Assembly: GCA_050084515.1 (NCBI GenBank)
Contig: CM114273.1
Coordinates: 6,634,001-6,698,000 of the forward strand
Direction of reading: 5' to 3'
DNA length: 64,000 nt
From: Blasia pusilla
Taxonomy: Eukaryota; Marchantiophyta; Marchantiopsida; Blasiales
The first letter of the stretch is position 1, and each line of letters begins with the position of its first letter. This document shows, piece by piece, positions 48,770 to 59,957 of the stretch. The notes below the pieces were generated by a model that made no database searches, was not told the origin of the DNA, and saw only the letters and a list, made by a program, of their open reading frames with translations. A program made the translations under genes and the position numbers.

Positions 48770-49294
48770 GTGTCTTTGAAGGCTGTAACCGAGTTAGTAC
48801 AAGCTTTGAATGGAGAGATTGGATCAACGTTTGCAGCGCAGAGAGAAGTGCATGTACAATACCAGTCCCTGCAACAGAAATACATGGAACTGGAGTCACA
48901 GCACGATTTACTGGATCACACTTTCGGAGAGCTCGAGTCGCAGCACAAGGCTCTGCACCAAAGACATCGGAAGCTCCTAGCTCAGCATGAGTCCATGTGT
49001 CATATCTTCGGAAAATTGAATTTTGAACATGAGGCTCTGCATCGAAGGCACGCTGAACTCCAACTGCGGCTTGAGTACTGCAAGCGCAAGCGCCTCGCAG
49101 AGACGTATATCGAAGAGAATTCGAAACGTAAAGAGGTGACCAAAGACATCACAAGTGCCGGAGTCCACTTGAAGAAGTGGATGTGGAGCGAGCAGGCGAA
49201 AGGTTTGAAACAACTGGTGAGTGGAGTAACAGAGGACATAAAATTGGAGAAACATATGTCGCACCTGAGAAGTCCGTTCACTGGATCCCGGTGA
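48770..49294 (+). pseudogene. coiled-coil protein, truncated relative of the downstream GIL1-like gene
   Basis: The open frame (first ATG at 48884, so about 137 residues if that is used) is almost entirely heptad-like: ELESQHDLLDHTFGELESQH, KALHQRHRKLLAQHESM, then FEHEALHRRHAELQ. The same wording occurs in the coiled coil of the GIL1-like protein at 59958-61439 (LEQKHRALEKSHSQL, ALRRRHHELKSQ). The C-terminal DUF641-like part is absent and the frame ends in KKWMWSEQAKGL...TGSR. A stop (TAG at 48749) closes the frame upstream. Best read as a truncated paralogue or decayed duplicate. A short genuine coiled-coil gene cannot be excluded. Confidence 0.5.
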
Positions 49295-50393
49295 GATTTT
49301 CCGATGACTAGGGAGTTGGATGTGTAGCACTTCGTTTGGAGACCACAGATAGTTTCAGAATGCTACACCAGACCGCTCTTTATTAACTCTTACAGACTGT
49401 ACAGAGTGATTACCTGCAACCGAAGGTTGTCGAGCAGTATGTTAAGAGCTGCGTTGCCGTGTCCTTTTGAAGCTGCCAACTCCTGTCATCAACCGAGATT
49501 GAATAGTCATGATCCATAGGTCTTTGAATGAAGGTTACTTTGAAAAGGTGGCGTAGAGGCGTAGATCTGAATATCATGACCCTGATCTCGAGCGTTTAGG
49601 TTTCTTGACTCCATGGCCAGAGCTCTCTGCTTTCTGATCCTCTGGAGGAAGAGAGTTTAACATGTTACCAGAGCATGCCCTTGGGGATTGGCAGAATTAA
49701 TTACTCACAGAATATGCCAAGATTCGTTCCAGATTAGTTAAAATAATGCGTTGTGATCTTCGGATGCTGCTTTAAATGTAGTAGACACTTCTGGGCGATG
49801 CCCGAACGCCTATGACGACGCAGAACGCCTAGGACGGTGCTTAGGACTTGAACGTATTTCATCTTCAATGCGTTCGTGCCATACAAGTCAAACAAGTTCT
49901 TTGACGCTTCAGTATTACTTCGCTTCTGAAATGAGTTAAATCTCCTCGTGTGCGAGGGCTCGTCACTCTTCTCCATATCTAGAGCTAGAGTATTCAGTCA
50001 GAATCTCTGCCCCAGAAATTGATTGGTGTGCTTTAGAAGAGATACTAGCCAAAGCATCTGATTGCAACTGTAAAAGTACAAGTGGATGAAAATCTTCACA
50101 AGGCCACGAGATGGACTTGGATCAATTAGACAGCCAGAACTAGCAGAGAGATGAAAAGGTTGTGATTAGACGAACGCTTTTAATCAATCGACGATTGAAG
50201 AGGAATTTAGCTATAGTATGTGAAACCAGAAAATCTGTGCCAAAACGTCGTAGGAACTCGAAATGTAGCTTAGATGAACTGAGGTCGTCGTCATCGACTG
50301 GCCCATAAGTAGATGAAAGGCTTGAAGGACATAACTTCTCACCCGTACAACCTATCTAAACAAAGTTGGTGCGGCGATGGGAACCGGGGAAGA
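49295..50393. other. intergenic DNA with no recognised gene
   Basis: No frame with domain character appears. This would be where the missing C-terminal part of the coiled-coil relative should lie, but no DUF641-like sequence was seen. Confidence 0.45.
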
Positions 50394-51822
50394 ATCCGGA
50401 AAGCGATATTGCCAAAGCCCGGAGCACTAATTGCTCCGGGCTTAGGGGCTCCCACTAATTGGGAACCCCCAAGCGCCCTAACCTACCCGTTATCACCTAA
50501 CCCACCCGCAAGTCCCTAACTAATTGCTAACCCCAGGATTATCCCGACGTGCTCTCTCCGCCCCCGTCAATCGACCCTTCTCGGGATCTTTGTGGTCGAC
50601 CAGACCGCCACGGATATCCGTCGTAGACATCCCCATGGCATGGTAATGTACATAAACTTACATGGGGACCATACCATGTACATGATCCCCGCTGTTTACC
50701 CATGGCCTCTGACATCGTCCAATGACCCTAAACCCATTCGGAGCCGTTTTTTTTGGGATCACTCGTGGAATGGCTTTCGAACGAAGGAAGGAATGGCTTC
50801 CTTCGCACATTGCACCTTCCGTTGATGGCCTTCATTCTTTGCAACGCATGTTACGGGGCCTCTAGGGTTCGTTGTCTCGTGCATTTCGAAAGACGACTCG
50901 ACTACACACCGGGGAATGGAAAATGGAAAGGTTAAACGTTACCTCCGACTTCAAGACAATTTTGACGCATCAAGCGGACAAAATGAGAACGTGAGACCTA
51001 AGATGATCGCGATAAACACTCCATTTGTTGAAAGACATGGCCATCAGCATGAGGAAGTACCCGTTATAGCATTGATCGCGAAAAGAATCGAAAAGAAACA
51101 CCGGAGTGCGCGAGAGGGAAAGTGAGGCGGACGGGACGCAGAGTCTTTCACAAAGGTTGATCCATGGCTTTTCTCAGCAAATGACGCGCCGGAAATACGG
51201 CGACCATTCGTGCGGCATGGTGATGACCAGCGAGGCCAACACGGTTTGGGCGTATTGCGTTGCGGTCTTCGCCTCTCCAGGCCTGGAACAAAGCAATGTC
51301 ACCGCTACCCCAAAGAAGGTAATCGCATCCCATTGTTCATCTCCAGTCCTCCCATGGGCGCGTCTGCCAAATGCGTGGTCGAATTCATGAGGCCACGGCC
51401 TTGTTCCATCGTCCTGTCGGTATCTGCTCTTCGCTACCAATTCTAGACTGAACTTCCCTCTCCCTCACTCTGCTCCGAGAACTCCGCTCTCACAAAATTC
51501 AATTCCACAAAGAGCCTATTCATGTATCCGATGAATACCTCATGACCGGCGGCCACGGATCAGCGAGAAAGCTTTGAAATAGACACGATTCGTCCGTCAC
51601 GAGTTGTGGCTGGAGTATTGGGCTCCAAGAATTTGTTGTGAAATTTGCTGTGAAATGGCTCGGTTAGTGTCGCTCTCGCGTTTAGGGAGGGGTTTGCTGT
51701 CAGATCGACATTCACTTTGCAAGTTTCTACAGGTTCGTTACTGTCACTCACCTGTCTTGCCTCTGAGCCCCTAAGCATGGAGCAATTAGTGCTCCGGGCT
51801 TTGGCAATATCGCTCTCCGAAT
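50394..51822. mobile_element. TIR-bounded DNA element of unknown family, about 1.4 kb
   Basis: A 49-bp terminal inverted repeat at 50402-50450 is mirrored at 51766-51814 with two mismatches, and weaker pairing extends outward to about 50394 and 51822. Each TIR contains its own hairpin; in the left TIR AAGCCCGGAGCA pairs with TGCTCCGGGCTT around CTAAT. No transposase motif is visible in the interior, whose short frames (for example 50592-50825 and 51174-51440) I do not recognise, so it is probably non-autonomous. A target duplication could not be fixed. A further half TIR lies at 57464-57497. Confidence 0.75.
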
Positions 51823-52328
51823 GTCATAAGCAGCAAGCAAACAGCAGTAGCACGTTTGACTGATGCCATGAAACTCCGAGTCTCGATGTTGAGATACTCT
51901 TCAGCCTATGAAGATCGAAAAACGAACTTCAATAAAAACGCTTGATGGAAAGGGCTAGCTCGACAGTGCCAGAATGAGAAAGATTGTTCAATGTTGTACG
52001 AGTCATTTCATTCTCATTTCATTTCAATGTGTTTCCGAGAAGGTAAAACACTGACCAGTGACTGGTTTTCTAAGTCATACTCCTTACGAACGTTTACCTC
52101 CACTGCTGATTTCCACTTCGATGAGCGCATTACCGCTGCTCTCATTCGTTTCTTCCGTCCAGTTCCAGATGTGATTTGCCTCCTCGAGCTCGCTACTATC
52201 TGCATTCTTCTAAAGCCTTCTGTCTTTTCTCAGCAATGTAGCACGCAGATTGGAGGGCAATCCAAACGAGTAAAGTTATTCTAAGAAATTCCTGTTCCTT
52301 CCCATGCTTAGGAGGAAATCATCACCGA
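51823..52328. other. spacer between the TIR element and the 21-bp array
   Basis: No gene is recognised. A short motif at 51924-51950 (AACTTCAATAAAAACGCTTG) resembles segments at 58612 and 63082. Confidence 0.4.
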
Positions 52329-52505
52329 AGCATTCCACGGGTCTGATAAACCATTCCAGCTCCCAGAGAAGCCATTCCACCTTTGTTGAAGCCATTCCAC
52401 AAAACAGAGAAGCCATTCCATGTGAAGGGAAAGCCATTCCATGTCTATGGGAAGCCATTCCATGACAATGCAAAGCCATTCCATATGTCAGTGAAGACAT
52501 TCCAC
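52329..52505. repeat. 21-bp tandem repeat array, nine units
   Basis: Copies of GCCATTCCA (or one-base variants) start at 52329, 52350, 52371, 52391, 52412, 52433, 52454, 52475 and 52496. Spacing is 21 bp, with one of 20. The cores are conserved while the 12-bp linkers vary. It ends 214 bp before the ATG of the MULE gene. Confidence 0.9.
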
Positions 52506-52718
52506 TGGTAATGGACAGGAGTAGGATCTATTTGAAAGCAAGAATGCAGAATGGGCACCTAATGCAGACTTCTTCATTCACATAAAAACCCAATACATGC
52601 CATTTGTTAAACATGTCCAACCAAATTAGTAAATGTTTGAATAGCACCTTTTGACACCTGTTCTTTCTGTCTTATTAACATACAGGGAAACATTGATCAC
52701 AGAATTGGCCTCCCCGCC

Positions 52719-55700
52719 ATGGCCACATCTGATATGCTTGCAAGTGGAAGCTCTTTAACAAGGAGGATATTATCCATGAACAAGATTTTTGTTCAAACTG
52801 ATATTCCTGCAGGACTTATCTCAGCCAACAAGCTTTCCTGGGATGACGATCATGTAGCATACATACCTTGGGAAAGATTACATGATTTCATTCTTGGCAA
52901 GGGGCATGGCGATGGAAGGAACCCAACAACATTCTGGAAAGGAATGTCAAGATTGGGCAAGGGCTGCTCCAGAGACATGGATGGAGGGGGTCCATTGTAC
53001 ACAATATACTATTGTGCGTATGGCCCAACTGATCTGCGCCAAATGCATCAGGAGATTGTGCATAGGTGCCCACTATCTTCTCCTATCCATTCACATATTT
53101 CAAACTTTGATTATTGAAGAGAGTGGATGACCATTCAGTTAGAAATGGTTTAGTGTGTTAATTTCACATCAGCTCCTTTTGTTGTGTTTATAGGTCTGCT
53201 GTCCCCAAAAGTGGAAGAGGTAGTAGGCCGCGAGGACAAATCATAAGTAGAGGCGATAGTTGCAAACGTGGGTATCAATGTCGTTTTACAGTCCTTGAAA
53301 TCAACACTCCTCCGCATGTTGCAAAGATCACCTACAAAAATAGAGCTCACGTGGATAAAGCCAACAAGCCATGCCATGGAAAGGACGACAAAGCATGCAT
53401 AGATACACCGAAGATGTTTGCTCCTAGGATTTCAGATGATCTAAAGAATTATGTGAAAGAGAGGCTTCGCTTGGGGGTTAAGCCCCACCAGATCCAAGCC
53501 GAGCATTCAAAGATGTTGAAAGAGCGCTCGTTGACGGATACCAACTTTGAAGAGAGTTTGACTCGAGATGACTTCATGCAAATGCATGATATACGAAACA
53601 TAAAAAAACAATTCAATCAGGAGACATTTCTATATGCTAGGAGCGAGAACGAGTCCTTGAGCTTGTTTGTTGAGTATTCTTCTGAGAAGGTGTTCATTTA
53701 CGAGCCTTACATGGATGAGACACATCCATTCATTTTGGGATTCCAAAGCCAATGGCAGTTGAATGCTCTTGTAAAGTATGGACATGGCAGCGCCTTGAGC
53801 ATGGATAGCACATTTGGCACAAATCGCAACAGGGTACTTGCTCTTACTTATTTTGTTGAAGAGATATTTCATGTGAAGTAAGTCTTCTTATTACTTTCAT
53901 TCATGTAAAAATGATTCCATATAATCATGGTACTAACACTTGTATTGATGTTTTGTAGTTTCCCCTATATACTTTGCGGTGTTTGATGATCACCACTCAG
54001 GGATACCCGTGGCCTGGGTTCTCACATCTAGTGCAAAAGAAGTGTATTTGGGAAAGTGGTTGAAAGCTATCTTGGATAAATGTAGAGTCATCCAACCAAA
54101 TTGGGAACCAAATGCGATCATTGTTGACGACGCTTTGGCAGAGCAGAATGCATTAAGGTGAGAATAAATTCCTCTGTATTCATTAACGAAAATTTGCATG
54201 ATGGGTTAACTGTAGATTTGGATAGGATAATCTTCTCACATTTACTCTCACGGTGGAAGAAACCATTCCACTGTTGCAAAAATCGTTTTCGCCAACAAAC
54301 ATCAATATCCTTCTATGGTATGAGTGCTTTAAGCAGCATTAGCTATGCATATGAAGTTGTATTCATTATTTTTCCAACATGTAGGAAACCAGTCTTCCTC
54401 AAGAAGGGAAACCATTCCACCAACATAGAAGCGATTCTATCTGTTCCTAATGCAGACTAAATGATTGGAACCCTTTGAACAGGGCAATATTTCCAACAGC
54501 ACACATCATTCTATGTCTATGGCATGTGCATGACTGGTTAAAGCAGTTGAAGATAAAGGTGCGTAGTCATGGCATGAGAGCTGAAATGTCGCGAAGGTTA
54601 GGAGACATCATGTATGTGAATCGATGTGGCACATATACACGACAAGTCATTTTGAATGACGCAAAGAGGGACCTAGAGAAATTCTATGAAGACTATCAAG
54701 CGGAGTCAGAGTTTGTAAAGTACATACAAACATATTGGGAACCCAAGATTGGTGAGTATCATTGTTGTTTCTTGACTTTGAGTTTGGTTGTCGCATTCAA
54801 TTATGCATTCAAATTTGAATTAACATTTCCTCATTGGTGCAATGACTTCAGCAAAGTGGGTAAAAGCAGCAAGGGACTATCCTCATGCAAATCAAGACAC
54901 GAATGCGGCAATTGAGAACTATCATGGAAGCATGAAGGCTATCTTACATGATGACCACAAAACATTATCACAGAGAAGAGGGGACTACCTAGTTTGGAAA
55001 CTCATCAATGACATTGAGGCATGGTATTTCCACGTCCACTTGTTGAAAAGGAGAGGATTTGTGACAAATCGACACATGAAAATACGTAAACAACGCTGTT
55101 TTTGAAAGGGAAAGCAATTTCTGGTAGTGATGTAGAGATCATACGCACTGAGGGGAGGTGAGTATGGCAAGAGTTAGGAGTCAGACATTGGAGAATAAAT
55201 GGTATGAAGTCTATAACTACGATACAAAGTGGGGTCATTGTGACTGTCCATGGTCTCTGAAGGGGAACATTTGCAAGCATATTGTAAGGGCCTCTTACAT
55301 TCTTGTATTCTCCTTCTTTTCAAAGTGAATTGAACATATTACTTTACATATGTACTAAAATTGGTATTATATTATACTGACTTTTTTTAAAAAGTATGCC
55401 AAACAGATTGCTGCCTTATTGAAGGAAAATTACAATGAAGCAGATTTGGTGAAGATTCTGGGAACAAGGTTAGGAACAAGACAGGGTGGGATGGCTCATC
55501 TCAAGCTCATAACACGACAATCGAATGAGGAATTGGAGAATGATCCATGCCAACCTGAGATGTTTGACATGCATCCAAATGGAGGTAAATAACAATAGTG
55601 AACATCGAGTGATGTATACAAGGTGGATCAGGTCATGTAAACTTCATGAATCAAGGCATGTCTACTTCTAGGACCATGTCATGTTTACGTCATGGATCAG

Positions 55701-56366
55701 GTAATGTATACTTCTAGGATCAGGTCTAGAACCAGGTCATGTATACTTCAAGAATCAGGTCATGTATACTTCTACATGCAGGTCATGAATACTTCCAAGA
55801 TCATAAAAATGTTCGTATTTCAACATGGGATTTGATATTAGTGGTGGCTACTGCTAAACTAATTGTTTTCCATCTCTGGTGTTGGCACATAGACACCATT
55901 CCACCAGGATGTCGATTATCATCGGACTGTGCAAACCCTATAACAAACTCCAGTATTGAAGAAATTGACAACTTGTTCTCAAGCATACGACTTTCCTGTG
56001 TTCACAATGCTCGCCTTCTTACTTTAACTGCAAGGGCTTTGAAGGAGCTGAGCGGAAGGATCGAGTCTGCAAAAATAGCAGCTGAAAATGGGTTGACACC
56101 TCAACCAGATAATCCATTCTCCAATTTTCAAGATGGATTCTTGAACAATAATTCCATTAGACGAGTTCAATCAAACATTGAACGTTGGTCCCGACGTAGA
56201 AGAAGATCTACAAGATCCATGATAGACCAGAATGATAGGCAAAACCCAAATTCATTCACTGACCTACCTTTATTCCCCAGAGCAAAGTCTAGAAAGACAA
56301 AGTTGGGCCCACAAGCCCAACTTGATAGAGAAGCAGCCATTGCCTCATCAACGTGTACAAACACGT
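52719..56366 (+). pseudogene. MULE-type transposase gene with SWIM zinc finger, intron-containing
   Basis: Blocks in order: 52719-53056 (N-terminal region, YTIYYCAYGPTDLRQMHQE), an intron to 53194, then 53195 on with CKRGYQCRFTV and HVDKANKPCHG, and LSMDSTFGTN with the first catalytic Asp. Next, FDDHHSGIPVAWVLTSS (53979-54160) and IIVDDALAEQNALR, a phase-2 intron, FPTAHIILCLWHVHDWLK (54482-54753), a phase-1 intron, and AKWVKAARDYPHANQDTNAAIENYHGSMK (54861 on). The SWIM finger CDCPWSLKGNICKHI lies near 55240-55285. A C-terminal helical part (55890-56366) follows. Intron borders preserve the frame at three junctions. A frameshift at about 53975 in the usual FPLYTL-VFDDH motif and stops after 55100 suggest decay. 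It is either a pseudogene or a recently damaged element gene. Confidence 0.72.
55621..55803. repeat. degenerate 23-bp tandem repeat in a MULE intron
   Basis: Units of the form ATCAGGTCATGTATACTTCT recur about seven times with 22-24 bp spacing, and the last three are nearly regular (55735, 55758, 55781). It lies after the SWIM-finger block and before the C-terminal block, so probably within an intron. Confidence 0.75.
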
Positions 56367-57234
56367 AGTGTAAGTGGAGTAGGCACGAAGAATTTTGAAT
56401 ATCACATGACATTCTATCCTTTTAGGAAGTAATGGATGAAATTTTGTAGCAGAATTTATCATGAACATTTTGGAGTTGGGACATAAAGGAGATCGAGAAT
56501 TGTATTTATTCTATTATCTTTTGTATTTTTTTCAATATGAAGAAAGACGTCTTCTGAATTGTCGACAGTCATCTGGATGTGATGGACACCATTCCACGGT
56601 ACATTATAATGTTCAATATATCTGTTTTTGTTCCTTGCATACTTCAGAAGTTGTCCATAATAAAATATCTTCTGTGTGAGAACCACATGTCATCTTAACT
56701 CAGGATACGATTCTTAGGTTACCATTGTATGTGAATGTCATCCTCCATGCAGAACTACCTCACGGAACTTCACCATTCTCTGTTCCTTCCTTCGGGGATT
56801 TTAAGCTACTCTGAAACCACCTGTTCTGTGTGGTGAACACAATGCCATAAATCCTGAAAATCATTCAAAACAATGCATGTGGCATGGTTTCCGATCCCGA
56901 ATTACCTTCCAGTAGTGGGCAATACTCCACTTCCCGAGGACACCATTCCACTTCATCTTTGAGGGATTACAGCAGGGATTCCATATGCAATGAAATTGAT
57001 TCTCAGGTTACCTATCCAAAAAGGAAATGATCCAGCAGATACAAGTGTAACAACATTTCTACTTATGTATGTTCAATAATAAATGGTGTGAAGTTGTAAA
57101 GATAATAAGGTTTTCCGGGCCTTGGAGCCAACTGCTACTGCTTCATCAAAGCTACGGACCAATAGGAGTTGAGCAGAGTAGCAACTTTAACGTAAACCAT
57201 AGGCTGTGGAAGGGACTCTAGCCAGGATAAGGAA
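56367..57234. other. 3' flank of the MULE gene, no gene recognised
   Basis: Two further ACCATTCCAC motifs occur at about 56588 and 56941, as in the 52.3-kb array. These may belong to the 3' subterminal region of the MULE element. No terminal inverted repeat was resolved. Confidence 0.4.
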
Positions 57235-57745
57235 TGTGGAATGGTTGTTATAGGATTAATGCAGAACGCATTCCGCTCGAGTGTCAGGCAAAAACAAATC
57301 CTGGCCGAAAAAACGAGGACGCAAATAGAAGCGCATAATAGGCGCGACGCGGCGTTGGCAAATCTCTACCGAAAAAACTCAATGTGGGGGACTGTGGATG
57401 TTTCTTGCTGGACGGTGTGATGCATATGAAGAAGAACCAGCAAAAATATAGGACCCGTAGATGGAGAGCGATATTGCCAAAGCCCGGAGCACTAATTGGT
57501 TGTGGAATGGTTGTTGTAGGATTAATGCAGAACGCATTCCGCTCGAGTGTCAGGCAAAAACAAATCCTGGCCGAAAAAACGAGGACGCAAATAGAAGCGC
57601 ATAATAGGCGCGCCGCGGCGTTGGCAAATCTCTACCGAAAAAAAAAAAAAAAAACTCAATGGGGGGGATTTGTGGATGTTTCTTCTTTGGACGGTGTGAT
57701 GCATATGAAGAAGAACCTGCAAAAATACAAGGCCCGTAGATGGAA
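57235..57745. repeat. 266-bp tandem duplication with TIR half at the junction
   Basis: Sequence starting TGTGGAATGGTTGTT at 57235 restarts at 57501 (period 266). The copies differ by few substitutions and by expansion of an A-run to about 17 at 57639-57655. The end of the first unit (57464-57497) is AGAGCGATATTGCCAAAGCC and onward, the terminal repeat of the element at 50.4 kb. The second unit lacks it. Confidence 0.85.
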
Positions 57746-57887
57746 GGAAGAACCATGGTCAGTTAACATTCTTCCATCAGAAGCTGAACAATACGGTGCG
57801 AAGCATGAGCTGAAAAACGCTGCTAAAGAACCTGAGTTACAGCCGGATTGTTGCCCATGTCCGAGCCTCAAATTTGAAATCGATTGA
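57384..57887 (+). other. unrecognised 167-aa frame across the duplication
   Basis: The frame is open across both repeat units, giving two similar peptide blocks (DGVMHMKKNQQKYRTRRW and DGVMHMKKNLQKYKARRW) and a plausible hydrophilic tail (KHELKNAAKEPELQPDCC). The repetition comes from the DNA duplication, and part of the frame translates a transposon TIR and a poly-A run. It may include a decayed exon. I do not assign a function. Confidence 0.2.
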
Positions 57888-59957
57888 GCTCCCTCGTCGA
57901 AATCTGCAGTGGAGAGAATGGATAGAGAATGCCAGCGTGGGTCGTTGCAAACACTTTTGATTCAAACAGAGGAGCTGCAATGCAAATCCGCTGCAAGCAA
58001 GGGTGCAGGAAACATACACAAATCCGCTGCAAGCAAGGGTGCGGAAGACATCCAAGGTGAGCATCCAAGGTGAGCAAAAAAATCTGAGCAGAATTAGAAC
58101 TACCTCGATGAATCACGTGAGCAAACAAGAACGTTGTATGATGGAGAGCGACCATGTACGAGCAGCGATAGGGAGGAGCATATGGTGGCGACAAGCAGAA
58201 ACGAGGTGGCCAACAAATACCCTGTCCCAGCGTCCCCGAACCTTTTTAAACCTTTCAAATTTGAATTCTGCAACGCATGATGATGGAGGCAAGGGCATGA
58301 TCCAAGATCAACCATGATGGATGCATGTAGATGCATTCCGTAGTCATGACCATGGTAAATGACGGAACTGGGAATCGCTGTTCGGATATCGGTGTAGCCT
58401 AAACCCGCTTCTCGGTGTAGCCTAAACCCGCTTAAAGCTAACCCATCTACGGCTTAAGCTAACCCGCGCGAGGGAACCCGTCCATGTAGGGCGACCGGGG
58501 CTGCAATCAATGCTACGGGCTTTGGCTCTAACGCCCAGCGAAGAATCCTACGAGGAAGATACAAATAGTGGCCAAGGACGATGGGAGGGCAGTTCTCCCC
58601 ATGGATATAAAACTTAAATAGAAAAGTGGATGGGAAACCCATCAGGATACAAACGAGGGGGGCCCATAGAGCAAAAAACCCCAAGGGCCAAAACCGGAGG
58701 ACTACACAAGAAAGCTTGAGAACTTGTTAGAAGCGGGAACGTAGACAAGGGAGGTCATTCCGAATGGTAGGGGAAATCCACCATCTTGAACCAAAAATTC
58801 CCCCACTCCTTTTTCTCTTCGATCGACGTAATTCAACGATCAGTATTTCGCTCTCAGCGTCGATCCACATAAGCGTTCAGACCCCTCCAAGTGAAAGATG
58901 CTAACAAAGCCGATATTGTCATGACGCGCCGACATAGGAAAGGTAGCCAATCCATCGCCTCAGGATTTGAATTGCCTTTTGCGATGAGAGAACGAAATCC
59001 TTAATTATTCTTCGTCTTGAAAACTCGTGCCAGTAGTACCCAGTACTTCTTTCCCCACACTGAGACAGACACCATTCAGAAATCTCGTGGATTACTTTGG
59101 AAGAACTTCGATATGCGGTACGTTCTCCTTGTCGTTGAATACCTCAAATATCGTTAGATGTACACTACTATGGTGAATTAGTGTGTGGAATTTAGAGCGT
59201 GCGAACGCGTAGTAATGATTACACTAAACGGTTCAGGTACCTCAAACTCGTTTACCGTTTGATCTGGTGCCTGATCCACTTCTACATGATACGTGTTACA
59301 TGCGGTGACCGGTCCTGGCAGTCTCACGGGGCCGGGAAGGACGTTCGTGACTCGGTCCGTGGTCGAGGTCGAGGTCGATGCAGCTTAACTGACTACACTC
59401 CGTAGGTGGAGTGTAACGGATCGATGGACACCGGACAGAATGGGCATATGAGACTCGCGGCCGTGGAATTAGCGTTTGTGATGGATCCTGAGACGGGTGA
59501 TCGGGTCTGAATTCAAGTGGGATAGTGGTTCTGTCAACAAGTTGGCAAGGGCGGGCTAGTACAGCGCGCTCTGGAGCCTGGAAGAAGATAGCGGGGGACT
59601 GGAGAGCAGCGGTTGAGAGATGAGCGAGTGAGGATTCGGTACCTTGTGTTTGTTTGACCCATTGGCGTACAGTGCTACTGGTGGCGAGCTCGAGTGGCTG
59701 ACCATTCTGGCCAGGGCGGTGCAAGTCGATTGATTTCGCGTGTCGACTGAGCGTCAATTCTCTCCAGTTGTTGGCTGAAGACAATTGAGTGCTCCAGTAT
59801 GGGTTTGGGCCTCGTCGACAGTTTCCACGGCTTACTTAGCTTTATCATCGGGCGTCTGTTTTTCATTACATGAGGTCGAGGTGTGAGACTATGTGACTGG
59901 TACAGAAGTCGCGATTTGCTTCGGAAGCTTCGGTCTGTAGATTTCTGACCTTGCGTG
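57888..59957. other. upstream region of the GIL1-like gene
   Basis: Contains small direct repeats: a 36-bp unit at about 57984-58055 (AAATCCGCTGCAAGCAAGGG twice), and GGTGTAGCCTAAACCCGCTT twice near 58390-58432. A dispersed segment lies at 58612-58697 with a relative at 63082-63184. The last kilobase before ATG 59958 is GC-balanced and probably holds promoter and leader. No TATA box was chosen with confidence. Confidence 0.45.
58612..58697. repeat. dispersed repeat, copy A
   Basis: Matches 63082-63184 in the same orientation (AACTTAAATAGAAAAGTGG..., ACCCATCAGGATACAAACG..., GGGCCAAAACCGG). Its reverse complement has a short frame with CILMGFPSTFLFKF, shared in part by the other copy. Family unknown. 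Confidence 0.6.

Noticed and set aside
52329-52505. CRISPR-like regular repeat array
   Set aside because: Units are tandem 21-mers with variable 12-bp linkers in a plant nuclear context; no spacers of CRISPR length and no cas genes.
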